64,000 nucleotides of DNA from Lottia gigantea (lineage: Eukaryota; Mollusca; Gastropoda; Lottiidae). Below, piece after piece: positions 12,401 through 25,852 of this stretch; positions within the stretch are counted from its first letter, which is position 1, and every line of letters starts with the position of its first letter. Both the position numbers and the translations under genes were made by a program. The notes below the pieces were generated by a model that saw nothing but the letters and a program-made list of their open reading frames with translations, was not told where the DNA came from and searched no databases. The stretch lies in contig NW_008708458.1 in NCBI RefSeq assembly GCF_000327385.1, forward strand, positions 1,539,219-1,603,218, read 5' to 3'.

Positions 12401-15060
12401 AAAGCTCCATAATACACCAGTTCAAATTTTCGTTTGACTATTAATCAGTAATAGATTGGCATTGAAAAGTGGTTTGAAATATCCTCATCTAATGAAATAT
12501 TTTAGGAAACCTTTTTTCACCATCGTGATTTCTAGTATTCAAACCCATTTCTGTGATTTTTTTTTCGAAGGTTGTAAAGTAAGTGCAGTTTTGTAAGAAA
12601 ACAAATATGTTATTTGGCATGTGGAGAAAAGATTACAGAAAGTCATAAATGAATAGTTACAAACATAAAGTCTAACTGTCGAAAAAACAATCATAGCACA
12701 ATAAAATATCTACTTCAACTTCTTTTACTAGACCTCATTATTAATGCTAACAAAACGTTTAGAGAACATCGTGGGTGGTCCACAGTCAGGAACCTGGAAT
12801 AGTATTTGATTCCTAAAGTCTTCTAAAACAATGAAACGTCACTGCCCTTCCGGGGCATTCCTTTATGGATATTTGTTGGACTTCTGGTGAACTTAGAAAT
12901 GAAGTCCGAATCTCTTAACGACGAAAGCATGATTGAAAAGAGAATTCAAAATGCCTCAGTCTACGTCTAACTCTGCTACAATTTTCATTTTTCATTCCGA
13001 TTTTTACTATGAATGTTAAAATGAATAGTTGTTATTTAAATTCTGGTCTGGTACTCGGACTAACTTCAGAGGTGTTGATTAGAGCTAGAGCAGTGTTATT
13101 CAGCCAGTAGCTTTCTCTAGTAAAATAACATAACAGGCATGTGGTAGAACTTGATTACTTTGTAGTTGATTAAAGCCTGGAAGCTAGGAATTCTGAAAAG
13201 GTTAAAATTTAATGTTTATTTTTATGATTTATACAATTTTCTGTGAAAACTTTGATGTAAAGAAACATTTACTGTATTTCAATTAACTTGGGTTGGTGAT
13301 GTATAAATTATACTTGCGCTGGCACTGGTCGTGTATAAAATTGTCAACTCAATCAGTCTTACTTTATGTAAACGAATAATTAATTGTTAAACAAACCTGA
13401 CTGCATGGCATTTGATGACTAAACGTTACTTGGACTGGATAAAATATATGTTATACAAACGCGTAGGTTTCGTACAAATATGAATGTATGAATATTAAAC
13501 GTTTTTGTACTAAGCGATGTTAATGCAATGAACGACGTTTTCTGTTCTCTTCTCATTTGAAAGAACTGAGGCTGTAGATATCGTTGATGATTTAAATAGA
13601 ATTACAGAGATAAGAAAATGTACACCAGCAATATTCAAATCAACCCAAATCAGTTATAAAACCCCATCAAAATGTACTCATATGTAATGAGCTGAGTTAA
13701 CATATGTTATTGTACCTGACAAGCTATTTAAGAATAAACAATTGACAATTTACCTAGCAACTGGTGGTACCAGGTCTCTTTCTTTGATGAATAACCATTC
13801 CGGATGTGTTAATAGGTTTCCAATGACGCCAAGTGCTTGACGATGTGAACGGAGCCAGTGGCCTGCTACATATTGTGATTTATAATATTTGATAAACTGT
13901 TCATATTTTCTATGATAAACAACTGACTGGGGTCTAGTTTCCACTACAGATGGATGAGATTAGAATAAAATTGTGAATAATTTGAGTGGGCAATTATTGT
14001 AAAAGAAGTAATAAACTGAAGCTGTTGATTGTTTGTTTTGGTTGTTTCTGAAACCTTTCTTCCCACCGAGTTTCCACCATCTACTATAAACAAAGCGCTG
14101 GGATATTGTTACTTTATGTTTATCATAGCATAAATATCTCACATTGTTAACTCTTTATCTAATTTTAGTTTATAAAGATACACAACTGAGTGCAGCGAAG
14201 AAAATATTTTGTCAAATAGTGGGATTCGTCTTCCCCATTTCAGCAATCGAAGGGTTTGCAATCTGCTTTTTGCAAGAGGCAGATGCCCGGGGACGCCCGT
14301 TTTCTCAGCGTCGGATGTGCGTAAAATCACCATTAAACAGGACCTTTGCATTTCTGATCCTACTCCATACTCAACTCTTTTTTCACTAGATGACGTAGAA
14401 GAACCATTGGCGTTTTTACGCCCCCCCCCCCTAAAATCCAAGAAATGAGGCTGTCGAGGTTTGTTGCCCCCTCCCTCCAACTTTCAAATTGTATTATATT
14501 ACATAGTGAAAGAATGACCTGTGGCCCTTCTGGGAAAATTTTGTGGCCATCTCACCCGTTGTTTCCTGTTTTAAACTGGGACTAGTTTTTTTTACCCTTC
14601 TACATACTCCACTTCCATATAGGCAGATGAAGTAGAAGAACCAGTGGGTCACCATGTCGTGAAATCGGTTCATGAAATAAAATCTGCCGTAACCCAAAGG
14701 TGACTTATCATCACTCACCTGTAACCTTGAACAACAGGGAGCACTGCTAATTAGTGACCTCAGTGTTGAGAAAACAAAAGATAGAGAGAATGGGAGAATG
14801 TGGCGTGAAGATGTGACCACTGATTAGAATTGATGTAACCAGATAGGGTATGGTTATTATTAAGATTATAGAAGAGAGTGCATGGTTTGTAAACCCTATT
14901 ATTGATTCAGCTGTATAGGCCATGTATTTTATACAACGTCTTGTAACTTAACATTGTACCACAAATATAAATCATATGATTCAAATGCATGTTTTTAACA
15001 TACCATATGATGGCGTATAATAGTTTTTTGGCTTTATTTTTTGTGTGAATTAAAAATGAG
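9431..15060. other. Long intergenic stretch, no gene recognised
   Basis: 5.6 kb with only short reading frames lacking recognisable domains. It could hold non-coding RNA exons or enhancers, but nothing in the sequence lets me name one. The frame at 14139-14480 on the minus strand overlaps a GC-rich, C-run-containing stretch and has no family I recognise. Confidence 0.5.
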
Positions 15061-15062
15061 GT

Positions 15063-15262
15063 GCATTATCTTGTAAAATACTGGTATTGCAATATTTCTT
15101 GTAAAATACTGGTATTGCAATATTTCTTGTAAAATTCTGGCATTGCAATATTTCTTGTAAAATATTTCTTGTAAAATACTGGTATTGCAATATTTCTTGT
15201 AAAATTCTGGCATTATAAATACTGGCATTGCAATATTTCTTGTAAAATACTGGTATTGCAAT
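15063..15262. repeat. Minisatellite, 28-bp unit
   Basis: About six to seven full or partial copies of a 28-bp unit containing cttgtaaaatactggtattg followed by caatattt. Some copies have tctggcatt in place of actggtatt, and two copies are internally shortened. Confidence 0.9.
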
Positions 15263-15929
15263 AAAATCAAGGACCCTGAAAGGGGTAATAAAAAGAAAAA
15301 GGTTGAAAACCCCCGAATTAGTTGGCAGAGGTCAGAGTAATGCATCCCTATTACCACTGTTTGTTTACAGTTAGTAACTGATCCACTAGTATGTTTATTA
15401 TAATGCTATCATGCCATTTACTAATCAAATTAATAATATTTTGGTAGTATCTCTAGCCTACTGTAAACCATATCATTCCACACAGATTTGGTTGAGTCGG
15501 TCGACCGTAAACTTGTTTGTTTATATGTATAATCGTGCTTCCCTTATTTTTCAGTCAAAACGGAGTGTGCCTGATACTGGTACAGTGACGCCGTACAATA
15601 TACTACTTAAATGCATGACTGACAAAATTATAAAATAATTGCAGACCAGAATCAACGAGTTACGATGGTCCGCATTCTGAAAATCACTTACTGGACTTTT
15701 AATAAAGAGATCTACCAATATCTTAACATCAGCTGTTGAAGAAGAACCCAATCAGTACGCAATGTTTGTGGGATTGAGACAAGTTTGTTAGTGTGGAGTG
15801 GCTGAATAATCTGAAACAAGTGATTGTCGTATCGAAAAAACACTGGAACGTTTACAGAATGCACAAACAGAACAGCTTGATGTGAAAACCGTTCAAATCA
15901 CCATACCAGGTCGGATTAACCAGACGTTT
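15263..15929. other. Intergenic, no gene recognised
   Basis: Nothing recognisable beyond short reading frames. Confidence 0.45.
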
Positions 15930-16110
15930 CTCTGCTCCATGTTAGCATTTCCGGTTCCGCAGATAAGATTTCCTTGACGTAATGCCATCACTTCCGTTTT
16001 CTGCACCCGACACCCAATGGCTGCCATATTGAGGGAGCATTAATTGTGAGAAGGACTATATAAAGTAAAAAAAGGTGTTTTCAATATGGCGGTAAGGGTA
16101 CATGTGTTAG
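15930..16110 (+). promoter_or_regulatory. Promoter-like region with TATA box and TISU-like start
   Basis: Ordered motifs on the plus strand: tttccggttccgc near 15949 (ETS-like), ttgacgtaat at 15974-15983 (CRE-like), acttccg at 15990-15996 (ETS), CCAAT at 16014-16018, gccatatt at 16023-16030 (YY1-type, reverse), tatataaag at 16057-16065 (TATA), and caatatggcggt at 16083-16093 (YY1/TISU-like, with ATG at 16086). The ATG lies about 29 bp after the TATA box, as in genes with very short 5' leaders. ATGGCG is followed at once by gtaagg, a good splice donor, so a two-codon first coding exon is possible. No downstream exon was identified. Confidence 0.4.
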
Positions 16111-17831
16111 GTTGGTGACATTTATTGAAACCACACGACCAGATGTGAATTGAAATATGTCCAGACTAAAGTTGACTGATGATAAACAATGCGATAAAAA
16201 CACAATGACATCTGCAACACTGCTTTATTTCAATTGTCAATATTTTCAAGTGTTATGTAACTTCTTAGACATTTTATATAAATATTTTTCAACTTCGTCT
16301 GGAATAACCCTCTTTTTTTTATTCAATTCGGGGAAAATAGCTCTACAATATTAGGGAAAGAATGTACGCGACAGAATTAAAAAAAGAAACTATTTGAAAT
16401 TGTCTTTTAAATTAAAATTTAAATGATCAAATAAACATCGTTTGTGTTTAAGATATGAAAAAGTAGGTGCAAACCTTTGTAATGAAGCAGAAATTTAAAT
16501 TATCATAATCTCTAAAGTTTCCTTTTGCATTTCTTGATTAAAAAATTAAGAAATTGGCTCTCTAATGTTTGTTAATTACATAACAGGGAAATATATTGCT
16601 GTGGTACAGGTAAAACGCGTTCCTGTCTTCGCTCTCAATTGCTTCGTTTCGTATTCCCTAATCGTGGCTTAAGAAAATCGGATTACTTATCTTTTTGGAT
16701 TATGAATAAAGAAAAGAATCATGCCAGCGTCTGCATTGTGGCGAGACCAGTACCTCGCGAATTCGCATCTTCTATTTTAGACTCGAATATCCCATCATCA
16801 AACCGGACAGCGTACCTCGTCTATTCGCGCCATGACACGTCATGACATATACTTCAGGAATTAGAAAAGTAGAAACAATTCAGCTTCCAGAAACCAACAG
16901 ATCTGTGTAACATCTTACTTCAAAATAATTCTCACCAGAAAGTGCATGAAAGAAGTCGAGCACGTGTTCAAGATGTTGTTTTGTCAACAATAATATTGTC
17001 CACCCATGTTCTAATGGTTACAAGAAAACCAGGTTCGACATTCTCGGTCTATTGTACGAAGAGATTATATAACAATAAAATGGTTAAATGATGTGAATGT
17101 GTTGTTATATCGGGGTAGAAGACAATCTTCTAATTTCCCTCGGGTATTCCATATCCCGTATTGAATATAGCTATGATAACTTAATCCGAGAAGTCACTCA
17201 TTTAGTGACTGACACCTGAAGACTTTGGAATTTATTACAGAGATAAAAGCTAGGTTTAAAGGAATTATCGCTTGATTGTGTTGAAATGGTTGCTATTTGC
17301 GTTAGATTTTGATTCTTTTAATGCAAATTTGTCACCCACAGTTATTTAGGCCAAAATTCATCTTTTCGTGGATGTTTTTCTTTTAGAATAAAGTGTTGGT
17401 GGTTCGGACTAAGAACACTAACTGCAGATAGTAAGGCGTGAGGTAGGGGGAATAAGCTGTAAACCATTTAAATATTAGTACATATACCAATCTGTAGTCG
17501 TTAATCTGTATGCACGCATTATCGTTCCATTCCACCATGTTCTCGCCACATTGATTGACAGGTTTGAAACAGACCGGAAGTAGCAGAACGTGAACATATT
17601 CTCTATCTCTTAATATATTCTGATATCTTCCATCATTGCAGTTTTAGGTGTACATCATTTCCGGTGTACAGGATGGGCGATTGTATTCTGTGAGTTTTAA
17701 TCATTTACAGAAGATATTTTTAGACTAGCAAAATCACAATACAAACATGTTGCTAAAATACATTAGCATACCTCTATAGTATCCATCCACAAGATGACAA
17801 TCATAAGTCAAGATATTTTAATTATTTTTAA
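16111..17831. other. Intergenic, no gene recognised
   Basis: Short reading frames only. Further ETS-like sites are present around 17573 (ccggaagtag) and 17657 (atttccggtg), without other support for a promoter. Confidence 0.45.
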
Positions 17832-18165
17832 ATAAATGGAGTTTTACATCCTACTTTTCTGCACCATGAAGACAAAGCCATGTAGGGTGCACTGAGGGAA
17901 ATGTTGCCAGGACAGCGGCATACGCCTGCTCCTTTTTCAACTGTAGAGGGATCTTAACGTAGCCTGTAGCACACGGGGCCTCGGTTTATTGTCCCATCGG
18001 AATTACAAGACGCCATGTCAGGCCCTCTTACCTGCATCACTGACAGGGGGGAAACCGGGTTGAAAAATCCGAAGGTATTATCTCGACCTATGCCGGGATT
18101 GAACCCTGGACCTTCAGGTTAGCGAACAAGCTCCCTAATGATTTTGGAGCTACAGATAATTGAAA
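17832..18165 (-). mobile_element. tRNA-derived SINE, full length or nearly so
   Basis: Read on the minus strand, the element begins with a tRNA-like head at about 18165, with B box cagggttcaatcccggcata near 18105. The central body includes ctgtcagtgatgcaggtaag and gggacaataaaccgaggccc. It ends in a tail at 17832-17870, gcagaaaagtaggatgtaaa followed by actccattt. A second copy with the same order of blocks is at 28145-28472 on the plus strand, which fixes the limits. The A box is degenerate. The tail probably matches the 3' end of the partner LINE, as is usual for SINEs, but no such LINE is in the window. Confidence 0.85.
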
Positions 18166-20254
18166 TCCAACCTATTACATTGTACTATAGTGACTAAAAT
18201 ATCCGAAAACTAAAAATATACAAAATCGTGATCTAAATTCAATTAAATTGGGCGCAACCCACCTTAATACAAAGCATTAGATTTTATCTATACACTAAAT
18301 TGTTAAGCAATAATATCCAAAGCATTTTTATTTGCAAAAAAAAAAGAAATACATAGTGCAAAGAAAAAGAAAAAAATAGTGCAATTTAAAAAAAAGAAAA
18401 AATATGAAAATATAAAGAAATGATATGAGATGGTCTCCTTTCGACAAAAAATATTTCAAAAGATTTAATTAGATAATTAAAGTAGGCTATAGGTAATAAA
18501 TATCATTGAATGACTATTCTAGAGTTGGGGTTTAATAATTGTTGTTAAGATTTGAATAATTTGTAGTTCTATTGTGCTCGTTCCGGTCAGAATTAACTTG
18601 ATTTGACATAATCCCTCGTTTTATTGAGAAAAAAACAGAGTTGGCATATGGCAAAAAATAATCATCTATACATTTTTATATTCTACATACAAAATAAAAG
18701 ATTTCAAATCAAATACCGACCATTTCAAGACGGCAGAAATATTAAGAATTAATAAATTAGTAGAGATTAGCGCAGAAATGTAACAAAACCAAAGTTAATG
18801 GTATTAAATGCATGCACGCGCTGAAGCACATAATCAATTTTTCTACAGTTCCACCTGATTTAATCCTTTATTCAATACAATACACTTTTCTTGTTTTCTA
18901 AAATAAAAGATTACCTTAAGGGCGATCACTCCCACTTTATGAAGAAACGGAAATAGAGAAAATGGTTGAATAAACTCACGGCATATGGTGCTAAAGAATA
19001 TTAAGAAAATGTTAATTTACGGATGAAATAAAAGAGCGTATTATAACAAAGTTATTAGTGAAGGAAATGTCGGAAAGAGTTAGTTTGTTAATCTTTTATA
19101 GCAGGAAAATAACCAGTCAATAACAGTTATTATTTACGGCGTCTTTTTATCTTTAGCGCCTCTAATTACTCGCAGCACAGGTTTGGAAATTTGGTTAACA
19201 GATAGCAATTACTTAAATGGTATATACCTGAACACATTAACTCTGGAACTCCTTGAGCACCATTGCTAGGCAATAGCCTAAATGGTGCAAATCATTTTTT
19301 TTTCAACTAAAGTGACATTTTCTTATGGTTGTACGCAAACACAGAGATATATTCGTTTTTCAGGGAGTTTGGTCCTGGCATTATGAATTTCTAACTTCAC
19401 CAAATCAAAAATTAGGTGCAGACCTTAACAAGATCTGTTTGGACGATATTTTAATACATCAATGGCAATAATTTAGATGAACAAAAATATACATTCCACT
19501 AGCAGTTCCTTACAGTCTGCATTATAAAGCTGCCGATTTCTCTTTCCGAGGATTTTATGGTATAAAGGACAATCGCTCAAAACAAAAAGTTCCTGTTCCT
19601 GATAGTCTGCTCGAAGAGTTTTTTCAATATTGTTAATAACGTTAATGAGAATAGCTGGAGGATATAGACTGTAAATCTTTTAATCTCTTCTTATTATCAT
19701 CATACATACTTAATCCTCCAATAATCATTTAACATACAGTTAATGAATAGATAAAATCTTATTAAGATGGAATTATTGCGAAGAAAAGAAACGCTTAAGA
19801 AATCAGCACAATCACTCACGATTTACTGTCGTTCATTATCAGCTTATTTTCTATTATCCCCTGCTATCACCTTTTTCTTTTCCTTCAATTGACGTGAGTC
19901 GGAGAGTTATAAAAGAGGTTTTTAATATATTAAAACCCCGGGGATGGCTAATACCAGGTAAATGAGGAGTTCACATCCATTGTTAACTCAGGTAAATGGT
20001 TAGACTTGATGTCTTTAACAACGGAAGCACGGGATTACTATTGAAAAGATCTTACACTAATGGTGATTGGTTCTAGGACTTAAATTGCAAAAACTAAACA
20101 AACTAAACCATTTTGGGAAACTTTGGATATTTAATTCTAGATTATAAGGAAAAAGAAAGAAAAAGATATCAAAATGAGAAATACATAAGTTTTCAAAATC
20201 AATATGTCTATCCATTTTTTAAGTCTTTTCTTAACCTTAATATACTGATTAGCC
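18166..20254. other. Intergenic, no gene recognised
   Basis: Very AT-rich, with A-runs around 18340-18420. No exon, RNA gene or repeat family was recognised. Confidence 0.5.
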
Positions 20255-21835
20255 TGATCATTCTAATTTTACTTATATGATCATTCTAATTTTACTTACC
20301 TGATCATTCTAATTTTACTTACCTGATCATTCTATTTTTACTTACCTGATAATTCTAATTTTACTTTCCTGATAATTCTATTTTTACTTACCTGATCATT
20401 CTATTTTTACTTACCTGATCATTCTATTTTTACTTACCTGATCATTCTATTTTTACTTACCTGATCATTCTATTTTTACTTACCTGATCATTCTAATTTT
20501 ACTTACCTGATCATTCTATTTTTACTTACCTGATCATTCTAATTTTACTTACCTGATCATTCTAATTCTACTTACCTGATCATTCTAATTCTACTTACCT
20601 AATTATTTTATTTTTACTTACCTGATCATTCTACTTTTACTTACCTGATCATTCTACTTTTACTTACCTGATTATTCTACTTCTACTTGATTGATTGTTA
20701 CACTTTTACTTTTACATACCTGATTATTCTACTTTTACTTACCTGATTATTTTACTTGTACTTACCTGATTATTTTACTTCTACTTACCTGGTTATCTCA
20801 CTTTTACTTACCTGATTATTACACTTTTACTTACCTGATTATTTTACTTTTACTTAATTGATTATTTCACTTTTACTTACCTGATTATTCTACTTTTACT
20901 TACCTGATAATTCTACTTTTACTTGCCTGATTATTATACTTTTACTTGCCTAATTATTCCACTTTTACTTGCCTGATCATTTCACTTTTACTTACCTTAT
21001 TATTTACTTTTACCCGCCTCCTTTACTTTTACGTTAACTGATTATTCCTCTTTTACTTACCTGATTATTCTAATTTTACTTACCGGGTCTAATTTTACTT
21101 ACCGGGTTCTTTCACTTTTATTTACCTGATTATTCCTCTTTTACTTACCTTGTTATTTCACTTATACTTACCTGATCATTCTACTTTTATTTACCTGGTT
21201 ATTTCACTTGTACTTACCTGATTATAACACTTTTACTAACCTGATTATTTTACTTGTACTTACCTGATTATTCTACTTCTACATACCTGATTATTTTACT
21301 TGTACTTACCTGATTATTCTACTTCTACTTACCTGATTATAACACTTTTACTAACCTGATTATTTTACGTGTACTTACCTGATTATTCTACTTCTACATA
21401 CCTGATTATTTTACTTGTACTTACCTGATTATTCTACTTCTACTTACCTGATTATAACACTTTTACTAACCTGATTATTTTACGTGTACTTGCTTGATTA
21501 TTCTACTTTTACATACCTGATTATTTTACTTTTACTTACCTGATTATTCTACTTCTACTTACCTGATTATAACACTTTTACTAACCTGATTATTTTACTT
21601 GTACTTGCTTGATTATTCTACTTTTACATACTTGATTATTTTACTTTTATTTGCCTGATTATTTTACTTTTACATACCTGATTATTTTACTTTTACTTGC
21701 CTGATCATTTCACTTTTGCTTACCTTATTACTTACCTTTACTCACATGGTTATTTGATATTACTCAACTGATTATACTACTTCCATTTACCTTATTATTT
21801 TAATATTACCTACCTGATTATTCTTTGTTCTATCT
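20255..21835. repeat. Minisatellite, 23-bp unit, with 115-bp higher-order repeat
   Basis: About 68 copies of a 23-bp unit containing tttttacttacctgatcatt. The left half (to about 20600) is rather uniform with tgatcattct; the right half has mostly tgattatt forms. Between 21220 and about 21680 the unit gattataacacttttactaa recurs at 21220, 21335, 21450 and 21565, exactly 115 bp (5 x 23) apart, with the variant units between them in the same order. This shows duplication of five-unit blocks. Confidence 0.95.
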
Positions 21836-24054
21836 GTTTCTATGTAAATCAGTGTTTTTTTCCCTCAACTCATTTTGTACTAATTTCCTTACTTTTTGTA
21901 TTTATATCTTGGATATGCATAACAAATACAGACATAAATCATTTTGCGCAAAAAGTACTGGTTGTCTTCCAAAAGTTTAGATTTGTTTAATTTTTTTGTA
22001 TGATTATGATGAAGAAATTGAAACTAAAACATCAAAACCAAGGTCATTTAAAGTCAAAATTATATTCGATGTTTGTTTTTTGAAATTGGAGGAATTATCA
22101 AGTCTATGAAATATCATTTAGTTCCAGGTTCATAAATTCGCGTTTTTAAATTCCTAATTTTAATTTAATTACATCTGTATTTTAAATAAATCCAGAGTTC
22201 TATCAGAACATTTCAGGTCATGTGACATCTTACAACTGCTAAGAAAATTACACAAAATTTAAATTTGAAAATAAATGTGATAAAAGCATTGAATATGATT
22301 TTGATATGGGTATATTATACATTATTACATATAAACAATAACATATAATCGGGATGTTAATAATAATTTTACAAGAATTAATAATATACACTTATACACA
22401 GGATAAATAAACTACTCCACTCTCTACATAACATAAATAAACTACCAACTTCTTTACATATTAAAACAGTTACATCGCTCAAAACAAATCATTTAAACAT
22501 CTTCTTATCGTTTTTCCCGACTCATTTGTTTATAATAGGTATATAGTAAGTAACTCATATATGTGCCAATATATGCCCGTGCGCACACGGTCTAAATTAT
22601 GTTGAAGAGGCACGTGCGTTTCGTGCGATGTGGGAATTGTTGTCAGATTAAGAAGAGCTAGTTAGCTGTATGATTGTAAAGGAAATGCGGCTTTGACGTG
22701 AGGTGAAACTGGTACTCAAACAATGTGTTAAACAAATGTCGACATGACTGTATGAATAAGAACCATATTGCTAAGTGTTAGAAGGTTTTTATCAATAAAC
22801 ACGCCACAATTACAGATTTACATTTCTGACATTTACATAGGAAGACACCACCCACATTAGCCACGCCCACTCTACAGAGAACAGACCAATAGAAAGCCTT
22901 TTAACCTTAAACGGTGAGGAGAATTTGATAGTTTATGTTAATTACTGTTATTTAGCCTCGCTTTAATCTTTCAATATTTCTAACATCAAAGGTTAGTAAT
23001 AAATTTTGAGATTAAAAAGACTATAAAATATAAAAGACTAAAAAATTTTTTAGTACACGAATTGTGAAATTTTCATCATGAAAAATTAAAGAAAGAATAA
23101 CCTTTATTTGTATATTTCTCGCAAATTTTGGAACATACCTTTTGTCTTTTATTTTAGCATCATTTAATTCTGTAAGAAATTATTTTTCACCGCAAAAAAA
23201 TATAATACCTTTTAAATATTTTCCGAGTAAAATCAGTAACATCGCTTGCGTACATCGATCCAAGTTGAAAAAATCAACACGAGTACGAATTTCCATTTTA
23301 ACATATTAACCTTAACATTCATGAACATTGCTTTAACCCTGCGCCAGTGCCTTCTGTTGGATAGTAACTTGTTACCTTTCAACCACCCTAATCTCTGTTG
23401 ACTGAATTTTTTTTCAGATCTCTTTATTTATGACCTTGGTCAGTTCTTTCCATAGGAGTTTTTAGGAACTTCTTCATTCTTAACACAAAGAAAGCCTGAA
23501 AGAAAAAGATATGTGTCTCATGGTTTGTTTGAAGATATATTGATGATTAATCATACGCTCCGACTATAAACTATAAAGATAACGGTAGTTTGTTTTAACA
23601 TCATAAACAGTTATTAACCATTAAAATTAATAGAGCAATTTATTTCACACGTGTCGTTTTCACACTGTCGCTTTTTATGTATTTTGCAACCTTTTTACAT
23701 GTTTCTTCCTTAAAATGTTCTGCATAATCGTATAGAGAGAGGGGAAATATTTTTATTGGAGAACATACAGCTTTCGTTATTTGTAAAAAATATAATTTAA
23801 AAAATATGATATAATAAAATAACACAATTTATAGCTGCTTGTATTATATAGAAATTCTCTCATATTGTCCAAAAATGATGAATGCAATGCCCAAGTTATT
23901 CTATTCGTTGACTGAAGATGTGTTGGGGCTTCGCCTTTAACTTGAACATATTTCACGTGATCGCAAATTACTGGTAAAACTATTGGATTGTTAGCCGAAA
24001 TCTTTATACACCAAATAACTAACCAGTTTTTATACAACAAATGTTGGTCCACTC
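21836..24054. other. Intergenic, no gene recognised
   Basis: AT-rich sequence between two 23-bp minisatellites. There is a short cluster of ccacccac and ccacgcccac motifs at 22850-22872 (KLF/GC-box type). No exon was recognised. Confidence 0.5.
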
Positions 24055-25235
24055 ATCTTTATGCAACAAACGAACACGTTTTTTGGAATACATGTATAAC
24101 AAATGAACAGTTGTTGTATTTATATAAAAAAAAAAGTAACTGTGTTTTATACCACAGATAAATCAATTCTTTATACAACGAATGAACAGCAAATTATCTT
24201 TACATCAAATGAACCATTCTTAATACAACAAATGAACAGGTTTTTTTTCTAAATACAGCAAATAAACAGTTTGTGTTTTTATACAGCAAATGCAATTCAT
24301 TATACGGCAAATGAACAATTCTTTATACAAAAAAATGAACAATTCTTTATACAACAAATGAACAACTCTCTATACAACAATTGAACTATTCTTTATACAA
24401 CAAATGAACAATTCTTTATACAACAAATTAACAATTCTTTATACAACAAATGAACAACTCTCTATACAACAATTGAACAATTCTTTATACGACAAATGAA
24501 CAATTCTTTATACAACAAATGAACAATTCTTTATACAACAAATGAACAACTCTCTATACAACAATTGAACTATTCTTTATACAACAAATGAACAATTCTT
24601 TATACAACAAATTAACAATTCTTTATACAACAAATGAACAACTCTCTATACAACAATTGAACAATTCTTTATACAACAAATGAACAATTCTTTCTACAAC
24701 AAATGAACAATTCTTTATACAACAAATGAACAATTCTTTATACAACAAATGATCAATTATTAATACAATAAATGAATAATTATTGATACAAAAAATCAAC
24801 ATATTATTATACAGAGAATAAACAATTCAGGATACATCAAATGAACAATTATTAATAGAACAAATGAACAATTCATTATACAAAAATGAACAATTCATTA
24901 TACAAAAAAATGAACAACTCTTGATACAAGAAAAGAACAATTCATTAAACAAAAATGAACAAGTCATTATACAAAAAATGAAAAATTCTTAACACACCAA
25001 ATACACACCAAACACACTAAATACAGCATTCATTATACAAAAAATGAACAATTGATAATACAAATAATGTACAACTCCTTATACAACAAATGAATTATAC
25101 AACAAATGAACAACTCTTTACACAACAAATGAACAATTCTTTGTACAACAATTGAACAACTCTCTATACAACAATTGAACAATTCTTTATACAACAATGA
25201 ACAATTCTTAATACAACAAATGAACAATTCGAAAT
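24055..25235. repeat. Second 23-bp minisatellite, with 92/184-bp higher-order repeat
   Basis: About 50 copies of a 23-bp unit containing caattctttatacaacaaat. The sequence is unrelated to the 23-bp array at 20255. The variant caactctctatacaacaatt recurs at about 24362, 24454, 24546 and 24638, each 92 bp (4 x 23) apart. Variants ttgaactatt and aaattaacaa return after 184 bp (8 x 23). The right part (24750-25080) is degenerate. Frames read through it give repeated CCI/LLYKELF-like peptides on the minus strand, which are not genes. Confidence 0.95.
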
Positions 25236-25639
25236 TTATCCAAATTGATGAATGTGCAGTTCTAATATACTGTATGGAGCGAATGAATAATTCTAGAGGT
25301 CGACTCGATGTTTACATTCAGCTAATGACTAGAAATCAACGGGTTTTGGTAATCTACTTTGGCTATCTTTCATCAACTTATCAAATAGCTTTCTAAACAA
25401 CAGAGATTGAATTCGGCCATAATAGATGTTAAATGGTTTAAAGGAGAAACACGTATACTAGCAAACATCAACACATCACGTGAACTGTTGATTGACAACT
25501 GGTCAAATACCATTCTCAATTCCTTTAAAATCTCTTTTGGAATCAATGGTGTCGTCATTATCCCTTTTCATTTTTTTAAGAGAGAAAAAAGAGGAACATA
25601 TGTGAAAATCTTCTGTGTAATAATACAATTATAACAGAA

Positions 25640-25852
25640 TCTGAGAAAGATGGAAAATAATTATAAAAATTTTAGATTTTTTTTTTTGTATCGTATTTGT
25701 CTAAATTTAATAGTTTCATAAGAAGAGAGAGTGTGTAAGAAAAAAATAACATACTCTGAGAAAGATAGAAAAAAATTATAAAAATTTCTGATCTTTTTTT
25801 TTTGTATCGTATTTGTCTAAATTTAATAGTTTCATAAGAAAGGAGAGTGCCT
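25640..25852. repeat. Tandem duplication, two copies of about 105 bp
   Basis: Two successive copies start with ctgagaaagat (25640 and about 25757) and contain a T-run followed by gtatcgtatttgtctaaatt and tagtttcataagaa. They are nearly identical, so the duplication is recent. Confidence 0.9.

Noticed and set aside
14139-14480. 113-residue minus-strand frame and overlapping plus-strand frames
   Set aside because: No family recognised. It includes a C-run and low-complexity Gly/Arg and Ser stretches, and frames are open on both strands, so probably chance.
16639-16845. 68-residue plus-strand frame
   Set aside because: No domain, no matching splice partners, and no link to the promoter-like block at 16086 that I could show.
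25033-25227. Cys-rich small frame on the minus strand
   Set aside because: It is a translation of the 23-bp minisatellite; 23 is not a multiple of 3, so the peptide repeat is an artefact.
20255-25235. Regularly spaced repeats resembling a CRISPR array
   Set aside because: Units abut with no unique spacers and the genome is clearly eukaryotic; these are minisatellites.
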